A program made the position numbers and the translations under genes. Source: Adhaeribacter soli (GTDB lineage: Bacteria; Bacteroidota; Bacteroidia; Cytophagales; Hymenobacteraceae). From it: a DNA stretch of 64,000 nt. Location: NCBI RefSeq assembly GCF_008727925.1, contig NZ_VTWT01000005.1, positions 124,001 to 188,000 of the forward strand, given 5' to 3'. The notes beneath the pieces were generated by a model. It saw only the letters and a list, made by a program, of their open reading frames with translations, had not been told where the DNA came from and ran no database searches. This document shows, in pieces, positions 38,541 to 46,816 of the stretch. How positions within the stretch are numbered: position 1 is the first letter of the stretch; each line of letters begins with the position of its first letter.

Positions 38541-38713
38541 GTATTCTCTGAAGACAAAAAAGAGGAAATAACAAAAAAAAAAGCGCGAGCTGTAAATTAT
38601 TTCAGTACCCTTCCCTTTCCTTGTCTTTATTGGATTAAATTCTACCTGGCTGTTGCTGCTGCCAATATTTACGGCTACCGCTGGCTACATAGTCGATATC
38701 ATTATTACCACAA

Positions 38714-38821
38714 TCCGGATCATGCCATGGCTTTCAACAAGAAAATCAGCAAAACGCATTAGGGGAACCTACAAATTCTAAAGTACAGAAATTTGAAATC
38801 CCGGAATAAGCAACCTTATTT
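38714..38821 (+). pseudogene. Decayed duplicate of the DUF2254 gene 3' end
   Basis: 38717-38745 (ATGCCATGGCTTTCAACAAG in its middle) and 38786-38808 (AAATTTGAAATCCCGGAATA) repeat the end of the gene at 35938-37299 (37207-37298), with substitutions and small indels. The similarity runs past the stop codon into ACCTTATT. The frame is broken by a TAG-type stop after AAAACGCAT. Weaker similarity may extend upstream of 38714. Confidence 0.7.
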
Positions 38822-39724
38822 GTCTTTCTCTACCTCCCGAACTTCTACCTTAACCGCATGCTCAGATGGCTGAATGCCTGTTCCTTTTACCTGGGAATAC
38901 ACCTGGGTGAATTCCGCGCCCAGCAGGAAAATAATGGACGCATAATACACCCATACCAGAATAAGCACCAGGGAACCGGCCGCACCGTAGGTATCGCCTA
39001 AAGGTTCGTACTGCAGGTAAATGTTCAGCACCGATTTGCCGGCCACAAACAAAATAGCAGTTGCAATTGCCCCGATCCACACATTCGACCAAGGCACACG
39101 GGCATCGGGCAGGGTCTTAAAAATAGCGGCGAAAATAAGCGTACTTATCGCTACTGAGATCAGCAGGTTCCCGGCCGTTAACAAGTAAACGGCGCTGTCC
39201 GAAAAGGCCTGCTCCACAAAATTATTCAGCACGCCCAGCATAACTTCTATAATCAGGGAAACCAGCAGCAGAAAACCCAGGCTTACCACCATGGCGAGCG
39301 AAAGCACCCGGTTCACGATGAGCTTCAGCCAGCCTTTTTCAGGTTTGGCTTTTACCCCCCACATGGCATTTATGGCATCCTGAAGCGCCACAAAAACGGT
39401 GGTAGAGGTAAAGGCCAGGGTGGCAATGCCCACAAGGGTACCCGTTATCCCGGCCGGCGACTGGCTTGCGTTCTTTATGATGTCCTGGATCTGCTCGGCG
39501 CTTTTCTGCCCAATAATCCCGCCGATCTGAGCCACTACTTCGCCCTGCACCGCCTCCTGCCCAAAAAAAGCCCCGGCAATCCGGATCATGATAATGAGCA
39601 CCGCCGGCAGCGAAAAAATGGTATAAAAGCCGATAATGGCCGCATGGTCCAACGGATTATCGTCAATAAATTCCGAGAAGGTTTTCTTAATAATTTCTTT
39701 GGCAGCGCTCCAGTTCAGGTTCAT
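38816..39724 (-). CDS. YihY/BrkB-family membrane protein
   Basis: A 302-residue protein with about six membrane segments and the family landmarks DHAAIIGFYTIFSLPAVLIIM (split by its Pro), QDAINAMWGVKAKPEKGWLK, and YAGSLVLILVWVYYASIIFLLGAEF with minor variation near the C terminus. Earlier suggestions that this family is RNase BN are not supported; it is a membrane protein of uncertain transport role. The C terminus is charged (VKVEVREVEKDK). The gene converges with the DUF2254 remnant and overlaps its last bases. Confidence 0.92.
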   Translation of the reverse strand: MNLNWSAAKEIIKKTFSEFIDDNPLDHAAIIGFYTIFSLPAVLIIMIRIAGAFFGQEAVQGEVVAQIGGIIGQKSAEQIQDIIKNASQSPAGITGTLVGIATLAFTSTTVFVALQDAINAMWGVKAKPEKGWLKLIVNRVLSLAMVVSLGFLLLVSLIIEVMLGVLNNFVEQAFSDSAVYLLTAGNLLISVAISTLIFAAIFKTLPDARVPWSNVWIGAIATAILFVAGKSVLNIYLQYEPLGDTYGAAGSLVLILVWVYYASIIFLLGAEFTQVYSQVKGTGIQPSEHAVKVEVREVEKDK

Positions 39725-39911
39725 AAAACAGTAGGGTTTAAGGCTGAAAAACTCCCGGCTTCTTTGGATTCACTATACCTACCAGTAATCGAAAAAGCCG
39801 GTAACTGGCGGAATCGCTGCAAGTATTTTTCAGCAAAGTAATCATGCTACCTACGTAAACCAGTTCATTTGGCTACCGGCATTTCTACGGAATTACTCGG
39901 ATCAGAAAACA

Positions 39912-39956
39912 AAAAAGCCGTTAGCGTAGGGTTTAAACCTATGCTAACGGCTTTTT
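39912..39956 (-). terminator. Long hairpin terminator of metG
   Basis: AAAAAGCCGTTAGC pairs with GCTAACGGCTTTTT, and the inner bases (TAGG/CCTA) pair too. It lies 40 nt beyond the metG stop codon. The flanking T runs allow function in both directions. Confidence 0.85.
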
Positions 39957-39995
39957 AAAGTCCTCACCTGTTTTTAGCTATTTAGGTGGGGTCTT
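39957..39995. repeat. Diverged family B repeat
   Basis: AGTCCTCACCTGTTTTTAG then TTTAGGTGGGGT resembles the 61071-61110 copy with a damaged stem. Confidence 0.5.
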
Positions 39996-39997
39996 TG

Positions 39998-42031
39998 CTA
40001 ACTCACTCCGCTGCCATTATTCACCGCTGCCGAAGGCTGCATAAACTTCAGGCTGCCGTCCGCATTTTCAGCCATCAGGATCATGCCCTGGCTTTCGATG
40101 CCTTTAATTTCGCGCGGCGCTAAGTTTACCAGAACGGCTACCTGTTGCCCGATAATTGCTTCCGGCACAAAATGTTCGGCAATACCGCTTACAATAGTTC
40201 TTTGATCGATGCCGGTGTCTACTTTCAGCTTCAGCAGTTTTTTGGTTTTGGCTACTTTTTCAGCTTCCAGAATGGTACCAATGCGGATGTCCATTTTCTG
40301 AAAATCGTCGAAGCTGATGTTTTCCTTGGCCGGTGCTGCCTGGGCGTTGGCCAGTTGATTGGCCGTTTTGGTATCAAGCAGTTTCTGAACCTGGGCCTCC
40401 ACCGTGGCATCTTCCACTTTCTCGAACAGCAACTTTGCTTCTCCGATCTGGTGGCCCGCCAGAAGATATTCCGCGTTGCCGGCTTCGTTCCATTTTCCAA
40501 CTTTAATGTTCAGCATATCCGCCAAACTTTGTGCCGAAGCGGGCAGGAAAGGCTCCATTAAAATGGTAAGCGAACCACAGATCTGCAGCGCAATGTTCAG
40601 GATGGTTTGTACGCGAACTTCGTCAGTCTTGATCAGTTTCCACGGCTCGGTATCGGCTAAGTATTTGTTGCCTAAGCGGGCCAGGTTCATCATTTCCTGC
40701 AAGGCTTCTTTAAAACGGTACAGTTCAATGGAAGCCGCAATTTTCTCCGGATAACCGGCCATTTCGGCCAGCACTTCCCGGTCCATGTCGGTCAGTTCGT
40801 TTTTTGCCGGAACTTTGCCTTCGTAATACTTATGCGTAAGCACCAGGGCGCGGTTCACGAAGTTGCCGAGCACGGCTAGAAGCTCGTTGTTGTTGCGGGC
40901 CTGGTAATCTTTCCAGGTGAAATCGTTGTCTTTGGTTTCCGGCGCATTGGCGCATAATACGTAACGGAGCACGTCGCCTTTGCCTTTAAATTCTTCCAGA
41001 TATTCGTGTAGCCAAACCGCCCAGTTCCGGGAAGTAGAAATTTTATCGCCTTCCAGGTTCAGGAATTCGTTGGCCGGTACGTTGTCGGGCAGAATATAAT
41101 CGCCGTGTGCCTTCAGCATTACCGGGAAAATAATGCAGTGGAAAACGATGTTGTCTTTGCCGATAAAATGCACCAGCTTGGTTTCCTCGTCTTTCCAGTA
41201 TTTCTCCCAGTCCGGGGTCAGGTCTTTGGTAGCGGAAATGTAGCCGATCGGGGCATCGAACCACACGTACAGCACTTTGCCTTTGGCTTCTTGCAGCGGC
41301 ACCGGCACGCCCCAGTCCAGGTCGCGGGTTACGGCTCTTGGGTGAAGCCCGCCATCTATCCAGCTTTTGCACTGGCCGTACACGTTCGTTTTCCAGTCGT
41401 CTTTGTGGCCTTCCACGATCCATTCGCGCAACCAGCCTTCGTACTGATCCAGCGGCAAATACCAGTGCTTCGTTTCCTTCATTACCGGTTTTTCGCCGCT
41501 CAGCATGCTCTTCGGATTGATCAGGTCAGTAGGATTCAGGGAAGAGCCGCAACTTTCGCACTGGTCACCGTAAGCGTTTTCGTTGCCGCATTTCGGGCAG
41601 GTGCCCACAATGTAGCGGTCAGCCAGGAACTGCTGATTCTTTTCGTCGAAATACTGCTGAGAAACCTGCTCGATGAACTTGCCTTTTTCATACAAATTCA
41701 GGAAGAAATCGGAAGCGGTTTCGCTGTGCGTCCGGCTCGAAGTGCGCGAATAAATATCGAAGGAAATGTTGAAGTCGCGGAAGGCATCGCCCATCAGTTT
41801 ATGGTATTTATCTACCACCTGTTGAGGTGTTACGCCTTCTTTCTGGGCGCGGATCGTGATCGGAACGCCGTGTTCGTCGGAGCCGCAAATGAATTTCACG
41901 TCGCGGTTATTGGAGCGTAAAAAACGCACGTAAATATCGGCAGGCAAGTACACGCCGGCTACGTGGCCGATGTGCACAGGGCCGTTGGCATAAGGCAAAG
42001 CGGCGGTAACGGTATATCTTTTCGGTTGCAT
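39998..42031 (-). CDS. metG: Methionyl-tRNA synthetase
   Basis: A 677-residue protein, the long MetG form. It charges tRNA-Met. The HIGH motif appears in [11 protein letters not shown] (~16-26), a zinc knuckle in [18 protein letters not shown] (~144-161), and the KMSKS-equivalent is KISTS (~333-337). The anticodon-binding helical domain follows, then a C-terminal EMAP/Trbp111-type tRNA-binding domain (~570-670; [32 protein letters not shown]) that also dimerises the enzyme. A -7 box on the minus strand ~170 nt upstream and the hairpin after the gene make it a single transcription unit. Confidence 0.97.
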   Translation of the reverse strand: MQPKRYTVTAALPYANGPVHIGHVAGVYLPADIYVRFLRSNNRDVKFICGSDEHGVPITIRAQKEGVTPQQVVDKYHKLMGDAFRDFNISFDIYSRTSSRTHSETASDFFLNLYEKGKFIEQVSQQYFDEKNQQFLADRYIVGTCPKCGNENAYGDQCESCGSSLNPTDLINPKSMLSGEKPVMKETKHWYLPLDQYEGWLREWIVEGHKDDWKTNVYGQCKSWIDGGLHPRAVTRDLDWGVPVPLQEAKGKVLYVWFDAPIGYISATKDLTPDWEKYWKDEETKLVHFIGKDNIVFHCIIFPVMLKAHGDYILPDNVPANEFLNLEGDKISTSRNWAVWLHEYLEEFKGKGDVLRYVLCANAPETKDNDFTWKDYQARNNNELLAVLGNFVNRALVLTHKYYEGKVPAKNELTDMDREVLAEMAGYPEKIAASIELYRFKEALQEMMNLARLGNKYLADTEPWKLIKTDEVRVQTILNIALQICGSLTILMEPFLPASAQSLADMLNIKVGKWNEAGNAEYLLAGHQIGEAKLLFEKVEDATVEAQVQKLLDTKTANQLANAQAAPAKENISFDDFQKMDIRIGTILEAEKVAKTKKLLKLKVDTGIDQRTIVSGIAEHFVPEAIIGQQVAVLVNLAPREIKGIESQGMILMAENADGSLKFMQPSAAVNNGSGVS

Positions 42032-42042
42032 CTATTCAATTT

Positions 42043-42080
42043 AAAATTTGGAGATTTGGAAATTTGAAGATTTGGAAATG
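42043..42080. repeat. ATTTGGAG/ATTTGGAA short tandem repeat
   Basis: About four to five units of the same 8-9-bp motif as at 34747-34798, immediately upstream of the metG start codon and inside its presumed leader. Confidence 0.7.
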
Positions 42081-42601
42081 TGCTTCCATTTCTCCGGTTT
42101 ACCTTGGTTTTTCTTCGGAAACACCCTGATTTCGGCGGGAAGAAACCGTTCGAAACGGTAGCATTTCCGGGTAAAAACGGTATTACATTTCTGAAAAACG
42201 TGCAAAGATAAACAAAACTCCGCGCCGGAAGTTGGTTTTTAGGGAAGGACGTTCAAGGATTTGATTTCGCTACCGTTTTATAATGGTAAAAGGCCTGGAA
42301 ACATACCTAAACCTACTTTACGAAATGATACCGGGCATAAAACAAGCGGGAATAAACAAATGTCAGGTTGGGTTTTTCTCCCGCAAATGTTATTGTCTTC
42401 CGGTTAACTGGAAGCAGGAATGCCGCAAAATTATTTTTCAACTTATTTTTAATCTGGCCACCTTTTAAAGTGATTGCCCGTATATTGTTTCATTTAAATA
42501 TCTGAATATCTAAAACATAAACAGCAAGCCTTATATTCGGGAGCTAAATAAAAATCTTTAATCCTGAAGATAATTTCCGCTAAGATTTAACCATTGGAAC
42601 T
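42081..42601. other. Intergenic region between metG and the AT-hook gene
   Basis: It contains the minus-strand metG -7 box and otherwise AT-rich sequence. A 61-codon ORF at 42283 has no recognisable product and is not called. The last ~100 nt probably hold the promoter of the 42602 gene. Confidence 0.4.
42203..42210 (-). promoter_or_regulatory. Bacteroidota -7 box of metG
   Basis: On the minus strand the sequence reads TATCTTTG, an exact TAnnTTTG, ~170 nt before the metG ATG. The leader would include the ATTTGG repeat. Confidence 0.5.
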
Positions 42602-43159
42602 ATGAAAAAAGCCGATAAAAAAGCTGATAAAAAGAAAAGCAAAACCGCTACTGCCAGTACCAAAGCCAAAAAGAAAAAGGCCGACAAGAAATCCTTAAAA
42701 GCCATTACGCGCGGCTTGGAAAAAGACATGGAGAAAAAGCTGAAACGCGCCGTAAAAGACCTTAAAAAAGAAAGCCGCAAAGCCCTGAAAGAGCTGATAA
42801 AGGATGCCAAACTGAAGTTTAACGAGGGCGCTGATTTTGTGCAGGACGAAATTATAGCGCCGGTAATCGATCAGTTTGAAGAAATAACGGAAACGGCCAA
42901 ACCAAAACGCGGCCGGAAACCGGCAGGCACAGCTACTGCCGCCAGTAAAACCAAAACCACCGGAACCGGCCGCGGTCGCCGTCCGGCAGCTGCTACTGCA
43001 ACCGAAAATGGAGCTACTACCCGAAGCCGCGGAACCCGCACAGCAAAAACCGCTTCTACGGGTAACGGCCGCCGGGGACGCCGGCCAGCTGCAGCGGCTA
43101 CTACTGAAGCATACGAAGCCTCCGAAAACATCAGCAATGAAATAACCGGAATAGAGTAA
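42602..43159 (+). CDS. Lys/Ala-rich AT-hook protein, probable nucleoid protein
   Basis: A 185-residue very basic protein. Residues 1-35 are a Lys/Ala/Asp tail resembling histone H1-like tails. Residues ~36-95 form a charged helical segment (KDMEKKLKRAVKDLKKESRK) likely to be coiled coil. The C-terminal half has three AT-hook-like motifs, KPKRGRKPAG (~100), GRGRRPAA (~123) and GRRGRRPAA (~152), separated by Ala/Thr linkers, and an acidic end. AT-hooks bind the minor groove of AT-rich DNA. A role in chromosome packaging or in silencing AT-rich DNA is inferred. The gene is monocistronic and ends against a convergent lipoprotein gene, with a perfect hairpin between them. Confidence 0.8.
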   Translation: MKKADKKADKKKSKTATASTKAKKKKADKKSLKAITRGLEKDMEKKLKRAVKDLKKESRKALKELIKDAKLKFNEGADFVQDEIIAPVIDQFEEITETAKPKRGRKPAGTATAASKTKTTGTGRGRRPAAATATENGATTRSRGTRTAKTASTGNGRRGRRPAAAATTEAYEASENISNEITGIE

Positions 43160-43255
43160 TTTTTGCAACGAACGTTTTGCAGAAACGAAAATGCTATGAT
43201 TTGATGCTGAAAAAACGGCTCAATCCGGCATTTACTTTCACCCTTCTTTGCCGAT

Positions 43256-43283
43256 CCGTCAGCTAAAGCAGCCGGCAAGGAAT
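43256..43283. repeat. Hairpin repeat with CCGTCAGCTAAAGCAG core
   Basis: A second copy of the repeat at 24144, here CCGTCAGCTAAAGCAGCCGG, inside a wider CTTTGCCG/CGGCAAGG stem. Confidence 0.5.
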
Positions 43284-43337
43284 AGGGCGCATAGAAGTGT
43301 TGCAATACGTAAGCTATAATTGCCTGAACTGGTTTCC

Positions 43338-43380
43338 AAAGTAAACGCCCGGCAAATGTATTTGCCGGGCGTTTACTTTT
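43338..43380. terminator. Bidirectional terminator between convergent genes
   Basis: A 19-bp perfect stem (AAAGTAAACGCCCGGCAAA with its complement) around TGTA, with A and T runs on either side. It serves the AT-hook gene and the lipoprotein gene converging from the right. Confidence 0.92.
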
Positions 43381-43426
43381 ATAGCAAATTAACTATCGTT
43401 CAAAATGATAAAAATGCAGGCGGCTG

Positions 43427-43798
43427 TTAACGCACAATGGTATCGTTGCCAACGTTGCGGAGTTCGCGCGGCCGCTGCTCGTAAGGCGTGTTGGCCGGGG
43501 CGTTTTGATTATCGCCTGCTTCAATGTTGCGCTTCCGGTTTATCTCGCTGGCTTTTTCATCTAAACCTAATTGCTCGGAAGTTGGAATCGGATTGGCGTT
43601 TTGCGGGGAGGTGTTTTCGGTTCCGCGTTCGTAAATGGCTCTTCGCTGAGCATCGTTGGTAATTACGGGCGGGGCTTCCACTACTTCGGGTTCGCCTTGT
43701 TCTTTTACGGTGGAGCAACCGCCCGCTATAAGCAGCGAGACCAGCAACGGAAGCGAAGCGCCTTTTACTTTTTTTAGTATTTCACCTACGGTTTTCAT
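43427..43798 (-). CDS. Small lipoprotein of unknown function
   Basis: A 123-residue protein with a lipoprotein signal (LPLLVSLLIAGGC; Cys at residue 28). The mature part is short, charged and apparently disordered (PPVITNDAQRRAIYERG, NTPYEQRPRELRN), with no domain I recognise. It would be anchored in the outer or inner membrane. It is monocistronic and converges on the AT-hook gene. Codon use matches the core genome, so it is likely a real lineage-specific gene. Confidence 0.75.
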   Translation of the reverse strand: MKTVGEILKKVKGASLPLLVSLLIAGGCSTVKEQGEPEVVEAPPVITNDAQRRAIYERGTENTSPQNANPIPTSEQLGLDEKASEINRKRNIEAGDNQNAPANTPYEQRPRELRNVGNDTIVR

Positions 43799-44073
43799 GC
43801 AAATGCCCTTGTTTTCTTAGCGGATTTACGCATGCTTTTTTGAAAAGATTTTAAGGCTTCTTCCGGGCTTGACTTATGTTGTAAGGTTGCTATACTTAAC
43901 TTACAAAGGTGCAAAAACCTATTCTCGCTCAGATCTGCCCCTTTAAAAGCACAAGTGACCCTTGACTTTAGCGTATAAGAAAGTTTTAAATGTGATCCGA
44001 TAAAATCAGTCCGGCTAAGTTTTTCGGCTGAAAAGGCTACGGTTCTGAATTAAAAAACTGCCGGCTCTTCAGT

Positions 44074-44841
44074 TTAGAAAGAACCTTTAAAGAACGTGTC
44101 GTAAGCAAATTTCAGGATAATGGCCGTAACTACCACTAGGAACAGGCGGCGCACAAACCCGCTGCCGTATTTAATGGCCAGTCGGGTACCCACCAGAGAG
44201 CCGGCAATATTGCAGGCGGCCATCGGAATAGCGATCTGGTAAAGCACAAATCCTTTCAGAATGAAATAACCCAGGGCAGATAAATTGGTAGCTACGTTCA
44301 CGACTTTGGCCGAAGCCGAAGCCGCTACAAAACTAAACCCGAATACCCCGATGAATATAAAGATGAGGAAACTACCGGTACCGGGACCGAAAAATCCGTC
44401 GTAGAAACCGATTGCAGCGCCGGCAATTATGGCGTAGACCAACTCTTTGATGTGGGTAAGCTTGGGGGCATGCAAGGCGCCAAGGTCTTTCTTTTTGAAC
44501 GTATAAATGGCTACCGCCACCAGCAGCACCAGCACTACCGGACGAAGGGCATCGGCGGGGAAATGGCTTACGGCACGGGCACCCAGAAAGGAAAATACAA
44601 AGGCTGCCACGGCTGCCGGCAACAGGCTTTTCCAGTTCAGTTTCACGCTGCGGGCATACCGGGCCATGGAAACGGTGGTACCCGCAATGCTGGCAAGTTT
44701 ACCCGTACCAAAAACTGTGGGAATAGGCACCTGCGGCAGAAAAACAAGTAAAGCCGGTAATTGAATAAGGCCGCCCCCACCAACTACTGCGTCGATGAGG
44801 CCGGCCAGAAAAGCAAAAAAACAAAGATAAATGAGTTCCAC
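44074..44841 (-). CDS. TauE/SafE-family sulfite exporter-like permease
   Basis: A 255-residue protein with about eight hydrophobic segments. The family pattern is plain: FLAGLIDAVVGGGGLIQLPALL in the first repeat (broken by its Gly run) and IGFYDGFFGPGTGSFLIFIF in the second. Members move sulfite, sulfoacetate or other organosulfur anions across the inner membrane; the substrate is unknown here and no sulfur genes adjoin it. A minus-strand TACTTTTG box lies ~35 nt upstream. Confidence 0.92.
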   Translation of the reverse strand: MELIYLCFFAFLAGLIDAVVGGGGLIQLPALLVFLPQVPIPTVFGTGKLASIAGTTVSMARYARSVKLNWKSLLPAAVAAFVFSFLGARAVSHFPADALRPVVLVLLVAVAIYTFKKKDLGALHAPKLTHIKELVYAIIAGAAIGFYDGFFGPGTGSFLIFIFIGVFGFSFVAASASAKVVNVATNLSALGYFILKGFVLYQIAIPMAACNIAGSLVGTRLAIKYGSGFVRRLFLVVVTAIILKFAYDTFFKGSF

Positions 44842-44876
44842 CCGCTACAAATCATAAACCGGTTTCCCCGGTAATA

Positions 44877-44884
44877 CAAAAGTA
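44877..44884 (-). promoter_or_regulatory. Bacteroidota -7 box of the TauE/SafE gene
   Basis: TACTTTTG on the minus strand, an exact TAnnTTTG, 36 nt before the ATG. Confidence 0.6.
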
Positions 44885-44953
44885 GCAAATCGGGAAGAAA
44901 GGTTTTCAGAACTCAGACAGGCAGTTTTAAATTTCTGATCTTAGGCCATGCTT

Positions 44954-45694
44954 TTATTTCTTACCAAAGAGTCTTTTTAAGCCTTTTTTCCCGGCAGGTT
45001 TTTTATCCGGGTTGTAGTATACCGCTTGTATCATTTGGCCCATGGTGTCGGTTTCTGCTTCCGGTTCGGCTTCTACCTGCATGGTTGCGGGAATCGCTTC
45101 TATTTCGGGCTGTCTATTAGTTGGCGTACCCTGGAAACTGCTAATCTGAGAGCTGTGCGGCTCCGGGGAAGTAGCTTTATCGGCAGCATGCAGGCCGGTT
45201 GTACGGGCAGATGCATTTTCAGAGACCGGAAGAGCAGCCTGGGCGTAATTTGTTTCTTTAACTGCCTGCCTGGTCCGGCCTTTTTCGGTTGCTGCTTTCA
45301 CGTAACCGGCCGTAATGGTACCCTTCGGCATGGAAAACGGCTGGCTTCCCTGAGCAGGTTTTGCTGCTGCTGCCTGGTTCTGCGATGGCTCGCTAACCGG
45401 TAGCGTAACCGGGGCTGCTTGTTCCTGGGTTGCCACCTTTGCTGGGTTTGCTTGCTCCAACGCAACGGTTTCGGCTTTAGGTTGCTTTTGCAACCTGGCT
45501 TCGTGCCGCAAGGTGGTAAACAGCGCCGTTATGGAAACAACTATTACCAGAAAAGTAGTGCCGAGCCATTTATAAATACTGGTTTTCGGCCGGATCTCTT
45601 CCTGTATCTTCACCCAACCATTAGCTGGGGGAGTTTCTTCCAGTCCCTGGAACTGTTCCCTGAAGAAATCTTCGAATTCTTTGTCAGTTGGCAT
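44954..45694 (-). CDS. Single-pass membrane protein paired with ECF sigma factor
   Basis: A 246-residue protein. The N terminus (KEFEDFFREQFQGLEETPP) is a short cytosolic domain of the type that follows ECF sigma genes in Bacteroidota. One membrane helix at ~41-61 (WLGTTFLVIVVSITALFTTL) is followed by a long, low-complexity Ala/Pro/Gln periplasmic segment and a basic end (KKPAGKKGLKRLFGKK). Its first 11 bp overlap the sigma gene, so the two are translationally coupled. An anti-sigma or sigma-regulating role is inferred from context; no zinc-binding ZAS motif is visible. Confidence 0.8.
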   Translation of the reverse strand: MPTDKEFEDFFREQFQGLEETPPANGWVKIQEEIRPKTSIYKWLGTTFLVIVVSITALFTTLRHEARLQKQPKAETVALEQANPAKVATQEQAAPVTLPVSEPSQNQAAAAKPAQGSQPFSMPKGTITAGYVKAATEKGRTRQAVKETNYAQAALPVSENASARTTGLHAADKATSPEPHSSQISSFQGTPTNRQPEIEAIPATMQVEAEPEAETDTMGQMIQAVYYNPDKKPAGKKGLKRLFGKK

Positions 45695-46232
45695 ATGTGG
45701 TAACCGAATAATTTACTAATAATTTCTTTAAGTATTGCTTGGCTTTTGCCAACTGCGATTTGGAAGTACCCTCGGCAATGCCGATCATTTCGCCAATTTC
45801 CTTGTGCGTATACCCTTCAATTACATAAAGGTTAAACACTACGCGGTAGCCCTCGGGTAACTTCGCTACTATTTCCAAAAGTTCCTTGACCGAAATATCG
45901 CTTAAAACCGGATCCTCGTCCGTGCCCGAACTTAGTTCTTCGGAATGCTGCTCGTGGCCGTAATGCTTCTGGTTTTTCCGGAAATTGTTGATGGCCGTGT
46001 TCACAAAGATTCGTTTCATCCAGCCCTCGAAAGTGCCCTGCTGATAAGTCTGAATATTCTTGAACACTTTCACGAAGGCCTCATGGAAAATATCTTCCGC
46101 CTCGAAACGGGTTTTCGAATACCGTACGCAAATAGCCATCATCCGGGCAGAATACTTTTGGTAAAGTAACTCCTGGAACGCGGGTTCTTCGCGTTTACAG
46201 CCTTCTATAATTGCTTCTTCCAGATAAGCCAA
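45684..46232 (-). CDS. ECF-type RNA polymerase sigma factor
   Basis: A 182-residue sigma-70 of the ECF group. Region 2 is at ~20-95 (FEAEDIFHEAFVKVFKNI, WMKRIFVNTAINNFRK) and region 4 at ~120-175 (LPEGYRVVFNLYVIEGYTHKEIGEMIGIAEGTSKSQLAKAK, split here for reading by its own helix boundary). It directs RNA polymerase to a small regulon, often for the cell envelope. It overlaps the membrane protein downstream, and a small lipoprotein gene and a giant surface protein gene lie upstream on the same strand, possibly part of its regulon. Confidence 0.93.
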   Translation of the reverse strand: MAYLEEAIIEGCKREEPAFQELLYQKYSARMMAICVRYSKTRFEAEDIFHEAFVKVFKNIQTYQQGTFEGWMKRIFVNTAINNFRKNQKHYGHEQHSEELSSGTDEDPVLSDISVKELLEIVAKLPEGYRVVFNLYVIEGYTHKEIGEMIGIAEGTSKSQLAKAKQYLKKLLVNYSVTTYAN

Positions 46233-46306
46233 AGCGTTTTGGGTTTAGCGTTTATGTTTGTTTTTAAGTTCTCAAAGGCCGGGCCTTCAACTAAACCGGT
46301 AAAAAA

Positions 46307-46663
46307 TTACCGTACCGTGATGCTCACTTTTGCGCTGTCGGTGGTGTTGCCGCCAACGTACTTGTAAAAAAATTCCTCGGTGCCTTTAAAACCCCGGTCC
46401 GGCTGGTAATAAAACCCGGTAGAATCGGATTGCAGGTTCCCGTGGGCGGGCACTTTAAATACCAGCGTGCCTAAATTGCCGATCTGATCGTTGATCAGTA
46501 CATCTATCCTTACCGGCCCGTTTTCGGTGGTAGTAAAGGCATCGTTGCTCAGGATATTTATTTCCGAAACCGGCGACGGTGCCTCTTCTTTCTGGCGGCT
46601 GCAGGAAAACATCCCGATTATGGTAAGGGCCAGCAGCAGCAATATTTTTAATATATCTTTCAT
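46307..46663 (-). CDS. Small lipoprotein with cadherin/Ig-like repeat
   Basis: A 118-residue protein from the ATG that opens a lipoprotein signal (MKDILKILLLLALTIIGMFSC). An in-frame ATG six codons earlier is possible, but it adds an acidic Asp before the signal. The mature part is one bacterial cadherin/Ig-like unit, recognised by IDVLINDQIGNLGTL and YYQPDRGFKGTEEFFYKYV. Such units act in adhesion or as rigid spacers. It lies 74 nt upstream of the ECF sigma gene and may be co-transcribed with it. Confidence 0.8.
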   Translation of the reverse strand: MKDILKILLLLALTIIGMFSCSRQKEEAPSPVSEINILSNDAFTTTENGPVRIDVLINDQIGNLGTLVFKVPAHGNLQSDSTGFYYQPDRGFKGTEEFFYKYVGGNTTDSAKVSITVR

Positions 46664-46734
46664 GGTCAAATCTGAATTCATTTCTGAAATAAGTTCCCGT
46701 AAGCCTTACATTCGCGTAGACACGGCTTAAATAC

Positions 46735-46777
46735 AAACGGTTGCCCGGACTTAAAAAAAAATTTCAGGCAACCGTTT
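46735..46777 (-). terminator. Hairpin after the lamin-tail-domain gene
   Basis: AAACGGTTGCC (46735-46745) pairs perfectly with GGCAACCGTTT (46767-46777). On the minus strand it lies 40 nt after the stop of the 46817 gene, with a loop rich in T and a weak T tract. Confidence 0.65.
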
Positions 46778-46816
46778 AAAATGCATTCAGATTGTTCTTT
46801 TTGCAGTCAGGCAGTA

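Noticed and set aside
41105-41920. A 271-codon open frame antisense to metG
   Set aside because: It is fully covered by metG, whose HIGH, zinc and KMSKS motifs are intact. The antisense translation is low-complexity and has no family.
34747-42080. The ATTTGG tandem arrays as a CRISPR-like array
   Set aside because: The units are 8-9 bp with no spacers and no cas genes are present.
42283-42468. A 61-codon ORF upstream of the AT-hook gene
   Set aside because: No promoter, ribosome site or recognisable product; it falls in a spacer.
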